Below are positions 40,711 through 49,800 of a DNA stretch of 64,000 nucleotides, piece after piece. Each line of letters opens with the position of its first letter. Position 1 is the stretch's first letter. The notes beneath the pieces were generated by a model. It was not told the DNA's origin. It worked only from the letters and a program-made list of their open reading frames with translations, and made no database searches. Where the stretch lies: contig NZ_LR593886.1 in the NCBI RefSeq assembly GCF_901538265.1, positions 2,542,001 to 2,606,000 on the forward strand, in the 5' to 3' direction. The stretch is from Gemmata massiliana (GTDB taxonomy: Bacteria; Planctomycetota; Planctomycetia; Gemmatales; Gemmataceae). Made by a program: the position numbers and the translations under genes.

Positions 40711-41304
40711 TCACCCGACGAGGAGGGTTTTCACCCGGTCGAGGACGGCACGAACGCGGTCGAGCGAAAGGCCCACGCGCCGGGCGATCTCCTCGCGGGT
40801 CGCGCCCTGCTCCCGCATGAAGAGGATGGCCCGCTCCAGGGGCGCCAGCCGGTCCGTGAGGTGGTCCCAGAGGTCCAGGTCCGATCCGTGCGGGCGCGGA
40901 TCGGGAATGCCAGAAAGGACTTGCGCCGACGCACCTTGGCACCTCTGTTCCCGCCCCCGTTTGCGGCCGTAGTCGCACAGCGCGTTGTCGCGGATCCGGT
41001 TCACCCAGGCGCCGAGGCGGGTCCGGGGCCAGCGCCCGAAGTACGCCGCGAGGATCTTCGCGACTGCGGTTTGGCTCTCGTTCCGGGCGTCGGCGGGCTG
41101 GAGGCCCTTGGCGCGGTAGTCGTGGTAGAACCGCTCGCCCAAGCTGGGCAGTGCGCTCTCCACGGCCAGGGCCGCGGCGAATTCCGGGAGCCGGCGCGTA
41201 AAGGCTTCCGGGAAACGGAGTTGGATTTCGGCCAATTCTCCGGGGGTTAAGTGCAGTTCACAGCCGATTCGTTCCAAAACCTCGAGTAACAGTTGTGTGG
41301 TCAT
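40711..41304 (-). CDS. Sigma-70-like/ECF-type regulator of the block
   Basis: The 197-residue protein has a region-2-like helical part (AVAKILAAYFGRWPRTRLGA, then WVNRIRDNALCDYGRKRGRE) and a C-terminal HTH of region-4 type (LAPLERAILFMREQGATREE, then ARRVGLSLDRVRAVLDRVKT). It should act with RNA polymerase or as a DNA-binding regulator. The ATG at 41304 follows AAGGTGAT. It is the most upstream gene of the tight part of the block and could control it. No anti-sigma gene is beside it. Confidence 0.8.
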   Translation of the reverse strand: MTTQLLLEVLERIGCELHLTPGELAEIQLRFPEAFTRRLPEFAAALAVESALPSLGERFYHDYRAKGLQPADARNESQTAVAKILAAYFGRWPRTRLGAWVNRIRDNALCDYGRKRGREQRCQGASAQVLSGIPDPRPHGSDLDLWDHLTDRLAPLERAILFMREQGATREEIARRVGLSLDRVRAVLDRVKTLLVG

Positions 41305-41667
41305 GAGATCACCTTTGTTCAAAGAGCCGGTACGGGCCGGCGCCGGGATGAAGGGGAACAAAGGGTGTGGCAGCCGGAGCCGGGAGGCGGTAGGGTGGGG
41401 AAAGCGTGTTGGTCCCGCACCCGTGGTTCACCTGCGGTCGGGCTCGACACCCGGCGGACCGAGTTGGCGCTCGGTCCGTCGGTGCGTTCTACACCGCGTA
41501 ATCGGACACAGTCGTTCTGCGCTACATTTCGCTGCAAGAACACCGCACTTGCCCGGTCGCAAGTGCTCGTGTGCGGCGGGAATTGCCTCATCTGCGCCCG
41601 AATTCTGCGCAGATGGCCTGTGTAGCACTGAGCCGCTGGTAACGTGAGTCGCGTCAAATCCGAAACG
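41305..41667. other. Intergenic, no gene seen
   Basis: This stretch lies between the sigma-like gene and the hypothetical gene at 41668. It contains a GC-rich palindromic patch near 41330-41346 and no coding frame with a ribosome site. It may hold an internal promoter for the block. Confidence 0.4.
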
Positions 41668-42075
41668 TCAGCGTGGGCGCGGGAGATACCGTTCCGCTTG
41701 GGCATTGGCCTGGGTCTCGACGTCACGGAGAAGTTGCTCGGCGTGAGCCCGCCCGCTCGCCAGTCCCAATCGGACGTAATCCTCGGTCAAGCCCTCCACG
41801 AGTACCTGACGGGACTCCAGAGCTTCGTCCGCACCCAGGGGATGCCCTAGCGCCGTCTTGAACGCGAGTGTAGCGAGAACCCGTTCGCGGTCGATCACGG
41901 CCCCGATTGCACGTTCGAGGCTCGCCCGCCCGTAGGCCCGACCCGAATCGGGGGACGGATGTTTTGAGTCATCGGGAAGATCGAACGAACGGGGGCGCAC
42001 TCGTCGAAGTGCGGCGACCGTCAGGCGATCGGACGGAAAGTGAATGAGAGGCAAATTGATTAACAAATCCGACAA
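41668..42075 (-). CDS. Hypothetical protein
   Basis: The 135-residue frame is mostly helical in its second half (YGRASLERAIGAVIDRERVL, later TEDYVRLGLASGRAHAEQLL). The start is uncertain: the frame opens at a TTG (42075) without a clear ribosome site, and the first 30 residues are low in similarity to any known start. A sigma-70-like promoter lies 44 bases upstream. No domain is recognised. It may be the first gene of the mobile-element transcript. Confidence 0.5.
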   Translation of the reverse strand: MSDLLINLPLIHFPSDRLTVAALRRVRPRSFDLPDDSKHPSPDSGRAYGRASLERAIGAVIDRERVLATLAFKTALGHPLGADEALESRQVLVEGLTEDYVRLGLASGRAHAEQLLRDVETQANAQAERYLPRPR

Positions 42076-42118
42076 GAAATAACCATCGATTTAACTGTTT
42101 GGCAAATTTCAGTCTTGC

Positions 42119-42147
42119 TATCTATACTCTATGTATACTTGTGTAAA
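42119..42147 (-). promoter_or_regulatory. Candidate sigma-70 promoter for the block
   Basis: On the minus strand, TTTACA (plus-strand 42142-42147) and TAGATA (42119-42124) are separated by exactly 17 bases in an AT-rich patch. The sequence points toward the gene at 42075 and the block beyond it. This is a good match to the housekeeping consensus in GC-rich surroundings, but its activity is unknown. Confidence 0.45.
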
Positions 42148-42155
42148 CTGATTTA

Positions 42156-43165
42156 TTACTCGTCCGGAGCGATGACGCGCTGGTCAACGAGCCAATCCCG
42201 AGTCAACTCCCAGGCCCAGCGGCCGATTGGCTCGCAAATCCTTGATTTCTCGCGTTCCGCACAATGGATTACCTTCTCAGTTGGCCAGGCCGCCGGATCA
42301 TCGTCCTTCGTCTTGAACGAGTTGCCTTTCTCCGGGTGGCCGAATTTGACGAAGTAATCGTAAAAGAACCGACTGACCTTGATCATCTCGGCTCGCAGGG
42401 CACGGTCATTCTGTCCCAGGCCTTCTTTGGCCATTTGCTTGAATGAAAAAGCTCCGCGCTTCGCTTTCAGGCATTTGACCCCAATTTGGTGAAACAGTTT
42501 GAGGGGTTCGAGTAACGGAAGTGCCCGATCGTTCATATGGGTAAGTCCCCGGGTCTGAGGAGCGGACGCGATGTTGGAGGGTACGGGCTCTGGCTCTCCG
42601 ATTCGTACCAGCGCGGGCAGAGGAGATTTGGGCTCTTCCACTTCATAGATCTCGTCCAGAAGAACTTGGATCCGCGTCGCCAGTTTCTCGGGGACGGAAC
42701 ATTGCGCGGTCGCGGAGCGAATGAGTATGTACGGCCGAGTATTACCCGGTGGGCTGTAGTGAGCCTCCAACCGAACTTCGTCAGTGCCGCTCACATTCCA
42801 GATTACCTGGTTTCGGAAACACCGGCTGAGATGATTGCGAATGACGTCGTACTCTTTTGCGACAAAGCGTAAGAATACTTTCTCGGGCAGGAACTCGACC
42901 TCGTATTTCCAACTCCCGTCCGGAACCGCTTCGTCGGGCAAATCGACTGCACGGAGGCGGTCGGGAACCAGAATGCCCCCAGGAGCCAAATTATCGAAAA
43001 CGAGGCCCCGCGCTTTCAGTAGTTCCAGGATCCGTCCTCGGTCGGCCTCTCGAAAGGCGGTCCGCTCGTAAAGGGGTACCGTCGGTGGTGCCTCTAGATC
43101 GCCCGGCCTATCTGGCAACCGCTCGCGAATCCGCTCATCGGACACGAACCACGCGCCGGGGGGGG
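42156..43165 (-). pseudogene. C-terminal part of the Roco protein (COR and tail), out of frame
   Basis: This segment continues the Roc-COR protein in another frame after a run of nine C (plus-strand G, 43158-43166). The residues after the run (PPPGAWFVSDERIRERLPD, and further WKYEVEFLPEKVFLRFVAKE) match the second half of a COR domain, followed by a tail of about 150 residues of unknown fold (FSFKQMAKEGLGQNDRALRA). There is no ribosome site or start near the junction, so it is unlikely to be made alone. With one base removed from the run, both parts join into a 943-residue protein. It could also be made by slippage on the run. Confidence 0.75.
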
Positions 43166-44988
43166 GCCGTCTCGCGTCGCCAGGCCAATTCATAGAGCGG
43201 GTGCCGGACCCACTCAGGGTTGAACACGACGTCCCGGACTTTCCAAGGATTGGACCGGCTAATTCCGGGCACATCACCAATCCAGTGAGCGACGCCCAAA
43301 CTGTCCAGAAGGCGGAGACAATTGTTCTGGAATTGCTGCCTCTGATCCCGAGTGTCGTGCCCTGCGAGATTCTCGAACAGCCTCGCAAACCTCTTTAGAT
43401 CTTCATCTGCGAGGTATGCGCGCAGGTGCAGGTCGTCTCCTGCAAACGCGGCCTCGACGAATGCTTTCGCCCGATGGTACACTATGGGGACGCCAGCTTC
43501 CAGGTCGGGGACATGCCGAAGATTGGCTTCGATGGCGGCGTTGATCGCGCGCGCGGCCTCTTGGTGCCCATTCCAAATTTCTATGTTGATGTGCTTTTTC
43601 AAGTCGCCCGACCAGCCGAAACCTCGAATGATCTTGACCACATTAGCACCGAACCACTCCTCCGTTTCGGCAACTTCAAGGGCCCGCTCCAGTTGTTCAC
43701 GGAACTCGGCCGCCTTCGGGTGATCACTCTGAGTGATGACAACGAGGACTGGAGCCCGTCTTCCCTGGCTGCTTCGGCCGGACCTGGCGATCAATCGCAA
43801 CCAGTAGTTGAGCCTGTTGGACTCGGAGCTATCGCCGTTGGCAGGGCGATACGCCGCAAGGACCAGTATGTAGAAGCAGCGTTGGGCACCGAGAAAGAAC
43901 CGATGGACGGAGTGTAGTTCATTCTGGCCCCCGAAATCCCAGACGCGTAACTTAACTTCGCGGAGACGAGTGGCGTGATTTGCCGGAAGTGTGAGTGTTT
44001 TCTCAGTGAAATCAATATGCGGTGTCGATTGTTCTTCTCGGTCGTAGTAGCCGAGATTGTTCAGCTTGAACAACCGCTGCCGGAGGTGTGTCTTACCGAC
44101 CCGTCCCTGACCTACCAAGAGGAGTTTGAGTTCGCCCAACGGCGATTCATCGGATGTGTATTGCTCCCCACGAAGCCAGGCCAAAATAGCGCGGGCGTCG
44201 GACTCGCCTCGCAAGTAATCGGGGACAGAGACCGCTGTGCCATCAACGTGAAGAGTTTCCAAAAATGAAAGATTCAGCAAAGGTTCCAGGTCCGCCACCG
44301 ACTGGCACCCGGAGAGTTCGAGCGTGGTGAGGGCCCGTAGCTCGCGTAGCGGCTCCAGGTTCGCCACCGACTCGCACCACGAGAGTTTGAGCGTGGTGAG
44401 CGCCCGCAACTCGCGCAACGGCCTCAAATCCACCACCGACTGGCACCCGTAGAGATCGAGCGTGGTGAGGCCCTGCAGCTCGCGGAGCGGCTCCAGGTCC
44501 GCCACCGACTCGCACCACGAGAGTTTGAGCGTGGTGAGGGCCTGCAGCTCGCGTAGCGGCTCCAGGTCCGCCACCGACTGGCACCCGGTGAGTTCGAGCG
44601 CGGTGAGGGTCCGTAGCTCGCGTAGCAGCCCCAGGTTCGTCACTGACTCACACCCGGAGAGGTCGAGCGTGGTGAGGGCCCGCAGCTCGCGCAGCGGCTC
44701 CAGGTCTGTCACCGACTCGCACCACGAGAGCTTGAGCGTGGTGAGGGCCCGCAGCTCGCGTAGCGGCTCCAGGTCCGCCACCGACTTGCACCCGGAGAGG
44801 CTGAGCGTGGTGAGCCAAGTGAAGTTGATGAGCAGGCCAACGTCTGCAAAACTGGGCGTAGATCGATCGGAGTCCCATTTCCATTCGAGTCGATTATCGG
44901 TATTGAGTTCCAGACACCGTTGACCCCAGGGCGTGCGCACTTTATTAGGCTGTAATTCCTTGGATAACTTGCAGTAGGTAGTTGTCAT
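43135..44988 (-). CDS. LRR-Roc-COR (Roco) GTPase, N-terminal part
   Basis: The 617-residue frame contains eight near-identical 23-residue LRRs (about 70-240), a Roc GTPase domain with P-loop GQGRVGKT (293-300), DFGG (351-354) as G3 and TQSD (419-422) as an NKxD-like G4, and the first half of a COR domain. It ends prematurely after LYELAWRRETAPP where the frame is lost at a nine-C run. The first 16-20 residues come from the left end of the adjacent insertion sequence, so the native N-terminus is gone. Roco proteins are GTPase switches, often kinase partners in eukaryotes; in bacteria their roles are poorly known. Its product, if any, would be truncated. Confidence 0.85.
   Translation of the reverse strand: MTTTYCKLSKELQPNKVRTPWGQRCLELNTDNRLEWKWDSDRSTPSFADVGLLINFTWLTTLSLSGCKSVADLEPLRELRALTTLKLSWCESVTDLEPLRELRALTTLDLSGCESVTNLGLLRELRTLTALELTGCQSVADLEPLRELQALTTLKLSWCESVADLEPLRELQGLTTLDLYGCQSVVDLRPLRELRALTTLKLSWCESVANLEPLRELRALTTLELSGCQSVADLEPLLNLSFLETLHVDGTAVSVPDYLRGESDARAILAWLRGEQYTSDESPLGELKLLLVGQGRVGKTHLRQRLFKLNNLGYYDREEQSTPHIDFTEKTLTLPANHATRLREVKLRVWDFGGQNELHSVHRFFLGAQRCFYILVLAAYRPANGDSSESNRLNYWLRLIARSGRSSQGRRAPVLVVITQSDHPKAAEFREQLERALEVAETEEWFGANVVKIIRGFGWSGDLKKHINIEIWNGHQEAARAINAAIEANLRHVPDLEAGVPIVYHRAKAFVEAAFAGDDLHLRAYLADEDLKRFARLFENLAGHDTRDQRQQFQNNCLRLLDSLGVAHWIGDVPGISRSNPWKVRDVVFNPEWVRHPLYELAWRRETAPPRRVVRVR
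44224..44817 (-). repeat. Tandem 69-bp LRR repeats in the Roco gene
   Basis: Eight to nine copies of a 69-base unit encode LRRs of 23 residues. Alternating copies share different centres (KLSWCESV versus xLSGCxSV), giving a partial 138-base higher-order period. The copies are nearly identical in DNA, which suggests recent homogenisation or expansion. It is a coding repeat, not a CRISPR array. Confidence 0.85.
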
Positions 44989-46131
44989 CCCACCCGGCCT
45001 TCATGCGCCGGGTTTTGATACTGCCTTTGACCTTGGTGCGCGTCAACAGGGACACGGCCACGCGCCGGAGCATCCCCAGATTCGCTGCCGCGTGTCCGGT
45101 GCGGGCGCGGCTATCGTCCTCACGGAACGCCACGTCCAACACCCAATGCAGCCCATTCTCGATGCCCCAATGGTTCCGGATGTAACCCGCCAACACCGCC
45201 GCGCGCGCGCGCAAGCTGGTGATGTAGTAGTGCCCCGTGCCTTCGCTCTTCTGGCCTTTGGCCCGGCGCTCCCGACACACCAGTGCGACCGCGCCGACAT
45301 CGGTCCACCCGCCCGGCAAGCCCTCGGGGTCTTGGACCACAGTCACGTACCGCTCTTCCTCGCGCCCGTGCCCCACCCCCGCCTCGCCCGCCATGTCGCA
45401 CCCCGCGAGCTCCGCGCCCCCGGCGCGGTCGAACACGTCGGCCACGGCGTCGTGCAGCCCCTTCTGGTTCCCCTTCACGCACACCACATAGTCCCCACCC
45501 TGCTGGCGGATCTGCTCGACCGTGGCCTTCTGACACCCGGCCGCGTCCAGCGTCACCACCGCGCCGTTCAGGTTCAGCGCGGCCAACAGGTCGGGCACCG
45601 TGGTGATCTCGTGCCCGCCCTCGGGCACCGACCGCTGGCCCAGGATCAGGCGGCTCTCGGTGGCCCATGCGCTGACCAAGTGCAGGCACCCGGTGAACGT
45701 GCCTTGGGCCGAACGCCGTGCGCTCTTCCCGTCGACCGCGATGTGGACCAACCCCGTCGATTCGCACAACGCGCGCATCCCGCGCCCGAACCGGTCGGCG
45801 AACGCATCGGGATCGAGTTTGGCGAACACGCGCTCGAATGTATCGTGGCTCGGCACCCCGTTGGGCAGTTCGAGGAACCGTCGAAAGAAGTCCTCCTTGC
45901 TCTGTCCGTACTCGGCGATCTCCTCCCACCCGTCGGCCCCAGCGATCACCGCGCACGTCGCGATCACCAGGATGTCCGTCAGCGGGTGCAACTTGTTGGC
46001 AGTCTCGATCCGTGGGTCGGGCAGGTCCGCAAACACCGTGGTCAGCGCGAGGGGCATTGGATATCCTCCAGATGCCCTCGGTGTAGACATAAAACCCTAC
46101 ACCGTCAGCCGTTCATAGTGCGCACGCCCTG
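44927..46131 (-). mobile_element. ISAs1-family insertion sequence
   Basis: The element is 1,205 bp with perfect 14-bp terminal inverted repeats, CAGGGCGTGCGCAC at 44927-44940 and its complement at 46118-46131. It carries one transposase gene on the minus strand. The flanks (GTTGACCC and CGGGTGGTCC) do not show an 8-10 bp target duplication, so one side was probably deleted or the copy arose by recombination. Its left end provides the start codon of the Roco frame. Confidence 0.9.
44945..46057 (-). CDS. ISAs1-family transposase (H-repeat type)
   Basis: The 370-residue protein shows the DDE pattern of this family: VDGKSARRS, VVTLDAAGCQKATVEQIRQQ and NHWGIENGLHWVLDVAFRED. It starts at ATG 46057 with GGAGG upstream (an ATG further up at 46090 is less likely). 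The length is complete for the family, so the element may be active. It catalyses cut-and-paste or replicative movement of the IS. Confidence 0.95.
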   Translation of the reverse strand: MPLALTTVFADLPDPRIETANKLHPLTDILVIATCAVIAGADGWEEIAEYGQSKEDFFRRFLELPNGVPSHDTFERVFAKLDPDAFADRFGRGMRALCESTGLVHIAVDGKSARRSAQGTFTGCLHLVSAWATESRLILGQRSVPEGGHEITTVPDLLAALNLNGAVVTLDAAGCQKATVEQIRQQGGDYVVCVKGNQKGLHDAVADVFDRAGGAELAGCDMAGEAGVGHGREEERYVTVVQDPEGLPGGWTDVGAVALVCRERRAKGQKSEGTGHYYITSLRARAAVLAGYIRNHWGIENGLHWVLDVAFREDDSRARTGHAAANLGMLRRVAVSLLTRTKVKGSIKTRRMKAGWDDNYLLQVIQGITA

Positions 46132-46833
46132 CGGGTGGTCCCAGGAGATCCAGGACAAGGTGGGTCTCAAATCGCCCTACCAGAAAGTGAGTGATTTACT
46201 TTCAACCGCTGCGACCACACTTGGACAAGCATCGAATGTAACTGGCTACCGGCTCGAGTTGAAGAAGCCGGAGACGGCACTGGGGTGCCTGGTCCGTATA
46301 ACCTCCGCGACCTCACCCGATGGACTTGGCGCGCTCGCGAAACAAATGAGCCGGGCGATTGTGATACCGACAGGATTGGTGTGGCCGCCTGAATCGTTCC
46401 TGGCTACTCTTTCGTGTTCAACAAACAGGGAGAAAACAACGCCACCAGATGTGCTATTTGGTTGGAATTTACTTCTTACGGCCTACAGCGCCCACCGTCT
46501 CTCGACGGTGAGCGCCCACGCCGACGACTATCCAGCTTATCCGGCTCCACTCCTGCGGAGTGTGGTCTTCGAATTGCGAGTAAGCCTGGCTCGGTGCGCG
46601 GAGTTTATCGACTGCCTTCCGCCAATCACCGGGCCGAAGTAACTCGAACCAATTCTGAACCATTACGATCGCCAGTTGGTAATCGGTAGTGCCCTACTTG
46701 CGCTGTACGGTGAGGTAGGCCAACCGAACTCGCGGGATTGGATTGACGGTAGGAAGACCCACTTTGAGAGACCGGAGCACACGGGGCGGGTTCGTGAGGG
46801 CCAGCCGTCCCGTGTGTCGTGGTACTGTGTGAC
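46132..46833. other. Flank of the IS with one uncertain small frame
   Basis: This region lies between the IS and the giant membrane protein. It is richer in A+T than the neighbours and has many stops on both strands. The only frame that reads like protein is on the minus strand at 46469-46663. The gap may hold the original 5' flank of the Roco gene, but I cannot align it. Confidence 0.4.
46469..46663 (-). CDS. Uncertain small protein or gene remnant
   Basis: The 64-residue frame reads MVQNWFELLRPGDWRKAVDK, then LRAPSQAYSQFEDHTPQEWS, which looks like real protein and uses codons of the region. There is no ribosome site. The frame continues ten codons upstream of the ATG to a stop, and the end is abrupt. 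It may be a fragment of a longer gene cut by the insertion of the IS. No family is recognised. Confidence 0.3.
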   Translation of the reverse strand: MVQNWFELLRPGDWRKAVDKLRAPSQAYSQFEDHTPQEWSRISWIVVGVGAHRRETVGAVGRKK

Positions 46834-49800
46834 TTACGCGCCTTCGGTCGGATCCTTCGGCTGGTGCCCGCGGCGCTTCTCCAGGTATGCGAACAGCGCC
46901 AGCACTATCACGCCCAGCACGATCCCCGATGCGTACCAGACCCACGTCTGCTCCAGGTTCACGGCCGCATGCCAGATCATCGAGAAGATGTCGAGCAGCA
47001 GGAACCCGACGCCGAGGTAAATGAACGCGCGCACCCGCAGGAGAATCCCCGCCAGCAGGCCGCACACACAGAACACGGCGAGCACCACCGGGAGCCACGT
47101 GGACGCGCCGACGCCCGCGATGAACATGTCCGCGGCCGACGCGACGTAGATCATCGACACGCCCGCGTACCGCATCGCGTTGGAAACGTCCGCAGAGAGC
47201 CGATACCGGTTGATGTGCTCGGACGCCAGAACGATGAGCGCGAGCGGGATCACCCACGCCTGCGGGTGAACGAAGAACGGCACCTCGTGGTATACGAGCA
47301 GCGACCACATTGCCGCGTTGGTCGCGAGCGCGGCGAGCAGTGCCCAACCGAACGACTTCTTCGAGAGCGCGACCAGTCCGTACACGCCGCCCGCGAGGAA
47401 CCACAACCACGTATACGTATCGAAGTGTTGGGGCAACTTCTCGAGGTAGCCGAGGAGCGGAACTAGGCCGGGGGCCGTGTCGCGCGCGAACTCGCTCACG
47501 AACGCGGGCGGCTTCGCCCAGAACGCGATCAGCGGGATCAGTGGGAGCAGCGCCCCGGTGCGCCGCAGCGGAAGTGCCAGTACATCGATCTTCTTCCGCT
47601 CGAACAGTTCCGCGAGGCCGATGCCGGCATACGCGAGGCCCATCACCGCGAACGTCCAGAGCTTCGCGAGGTTGCCGAGAAACAGTTCCGGCACGTTGAA
47701 CCGGACTTGCGTGAAGAACAGCACGATCAGCACTTCGGCGAGGTAGACGTAAGCGGTTTTGCGCGCCGGCCGCAGTTGGAACGGGTCGCGATCGGCTTTG
47801 AGTGCGAACCGTAGCGCGAGCACGAATAGCCCCGCGATTGCCGCGAGCATCGAGAGCGATTCCGCGTGCGTGAGCGGCGTGCGCCGCTCTGCCGGATTGA
47901 ACGCCGGCACTTGCTGGAAGAGATTGAGGCACAATACCGCGAGCGCCGCGACCGAGGTCCAGCCCGCAACTCGCCGCACGGACCGGCGCCAGTTGTCACC
48001 AAAATTCGGCGCGCTTTCACTCCCACCAATGGCAGCGGCGGCCAGCGCGACGAACAGCCACGCATTCCGGTGCAACCAGACAAATGGGTCGTTCGGGTCC
48101 GGGACCGCCCACGCCAGAGCTGCGAGAGAAAGAGCTCCCAGTGCTGCGCTGAATGTGCGCAGCGAATCGCGGACCGGCTCCAGGTACACGCGGGCCACCA
48201 CCGCGAACGCGAGCGCGAAGAGCGCGACCCCGGCCGGGCTCGCGAGCCGGTCCCACCGGTCGGGCGCGGTCAGTTCGGTACGCAGCCCAAGCGCACACGC
48301 GAACACTGCGAGAAGCGCTACCCCCCCATTTAACCACGGCCACGAATCACCGCGCTCGGGCATTCCGAGGAGTGGTGTTGGGCGGCGCGAAAGCACAAAT
48401 GCGATGCCCGCGACGCCTAACGCATACGTTGCGAGGACAAGCTCGGTCGCGGCGACATCCCAAACGGGTCGCGGATCGGCCTCTGCGATGATGAGCAGCG
48501 CGGCGAGTACGCCGACCCCGAATAACCCGGGCCGCGAAAACACGGCAACGCGGTCCCATAACGCGACTCCACACGCGACCGCGACGACGACCAGCGCGCC
48601 CCACGTCAGCAAGCGCGGGTCGGTGCGCGGGTCGTCGAAGGTGGGGCCTAAACCGAGTGCCAGCAGGATCAGGGCCAGGATGCTCGCCATGTCGAGCGAC
48701 TCGAGCCACGTTCGGCCCGCAGGCGCCCTCTGTTGCCGAATGCGAACCAGTGTCCAGCAACTCACCGCGATCGCGATCCCCGCGGCATTTGCAAGGACGA
48801 ACCCGGAGGACGAATCCGGTCCCCACGCGACCCACACGAAAATACCGGCGAGATTCACCGCGAGACCGGAGATGATGGCGAACCCTTCGGCCCGCGTGCG
48901 CAGCGCGATTCCGCCGAAAAACAGTGCCGCCGCGATCGCGAGCCCGGCCGGGAACCAGGGCCGCCAGGGGTCGTGCCACCCGGCTCGCAGCGCGCACAAC
49001 ACCAGCACTGATGCAAAGCTCCCGACGATCCAGGGGCTGAACCGCACGCGCTTCAGGGCCGCGAGGAAGCCAAAACTCACCGCGACCCACACGAGCGCCA
49101 TCGCGTGGAACGAGACCCACAGGCCGGGTTCGTCCCAATCGCGCACGCCGACCGCGACCAAAACTCCCGCAACCGCGCCCGCAAACGCCAGGACAAGCGA
49201 CTCCGCACCGGGCGCCAACCGGCGCGCGTGCCAACAGCTCGCGCCGGCGACGAGCGCGAGAGCCCCCCAACCGAATGTTCCAAGCGGGACAAATGCGACC
49301 GGGAGCGGATCGTAAGGTTTTGCCAGGGCGTAGGTCGCGGGTACGAGGCACGCGAGCGCGAGCGCGCTGAACCCGATTAACACTTGGAGCGTGAGTGGAA
49401 CGCCGCCCGGTACGCGCTTCTCGCACCCGAGCCACAGGAGCGCCCATACTGCGGCGCTGCTCGCAACGATGAGCAGGAGCCGCATTTGCTCCGCGCCATC
49501 GAGCGGTTTTCCGGCCGTGACGACCGACAGGGCGTACCCCGCGGTGAGAGTGACCACGAACACCAACCCGCCAGCGAGTGCGTACCCGGACGAGCGCTCG
49601 CGCCCTGCTGTCGTGGCGAGGCCGAACACGACCAGCGCAAGTGGCGCGAGGTTCGATGCCATCACCCCCATTCGGGCGAACACGGATTCCGCGCGCGGAC
49701 CGCTGGGGATCAAGCGACTCAACCCGAGTTCCGTAACGTTCGCGGAGAGGATGACCACCACACTCGCTGAGACCGCGAACAGCCCGAGTACCCACAGCTT

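Larger units (their letters stand above)
34617..42147 (-). mobile_element. Mobile-element-type gene block (ParB, AAA, VirD4, excisionase-like)
   Basis: Thirteen genes lie on one strand with short spacers, ending in two HTH genes and beginning at a sigma-70-like promoter at 42119-42147. The set (coupling protein, ParB-like, AAA ATPase, sigma-like factor, excisionase-like, many small proteins) resembles the core of an integrative mobilisable element or plasmid. No relaxase, integrase or pilus genes are visible inside it. The borders are my estimate, and the tyrosine integrase is 14 kb away. Confidence 0.55.

Noticed and set aside
44224-44817. Regular 69-base repeats, possible CRISPR array
   Set aside because: The units are contiguous, without spacers, and encode leucine-rich repeats in frame.
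45092-46642. 516-codon open frame on the plus strand crossing the IS end
   Set aside because: Its first two thirds are antisense to the transposase. The part beyond the IS has no recognised motif, so I did not call it.
47759-49315. 518-codon open frame on the plus strand
   Set aside because: It is antisense to the giant membrane protein, low in complexity (Ser, Thr, Ala, Arg) and without a ribosome site.
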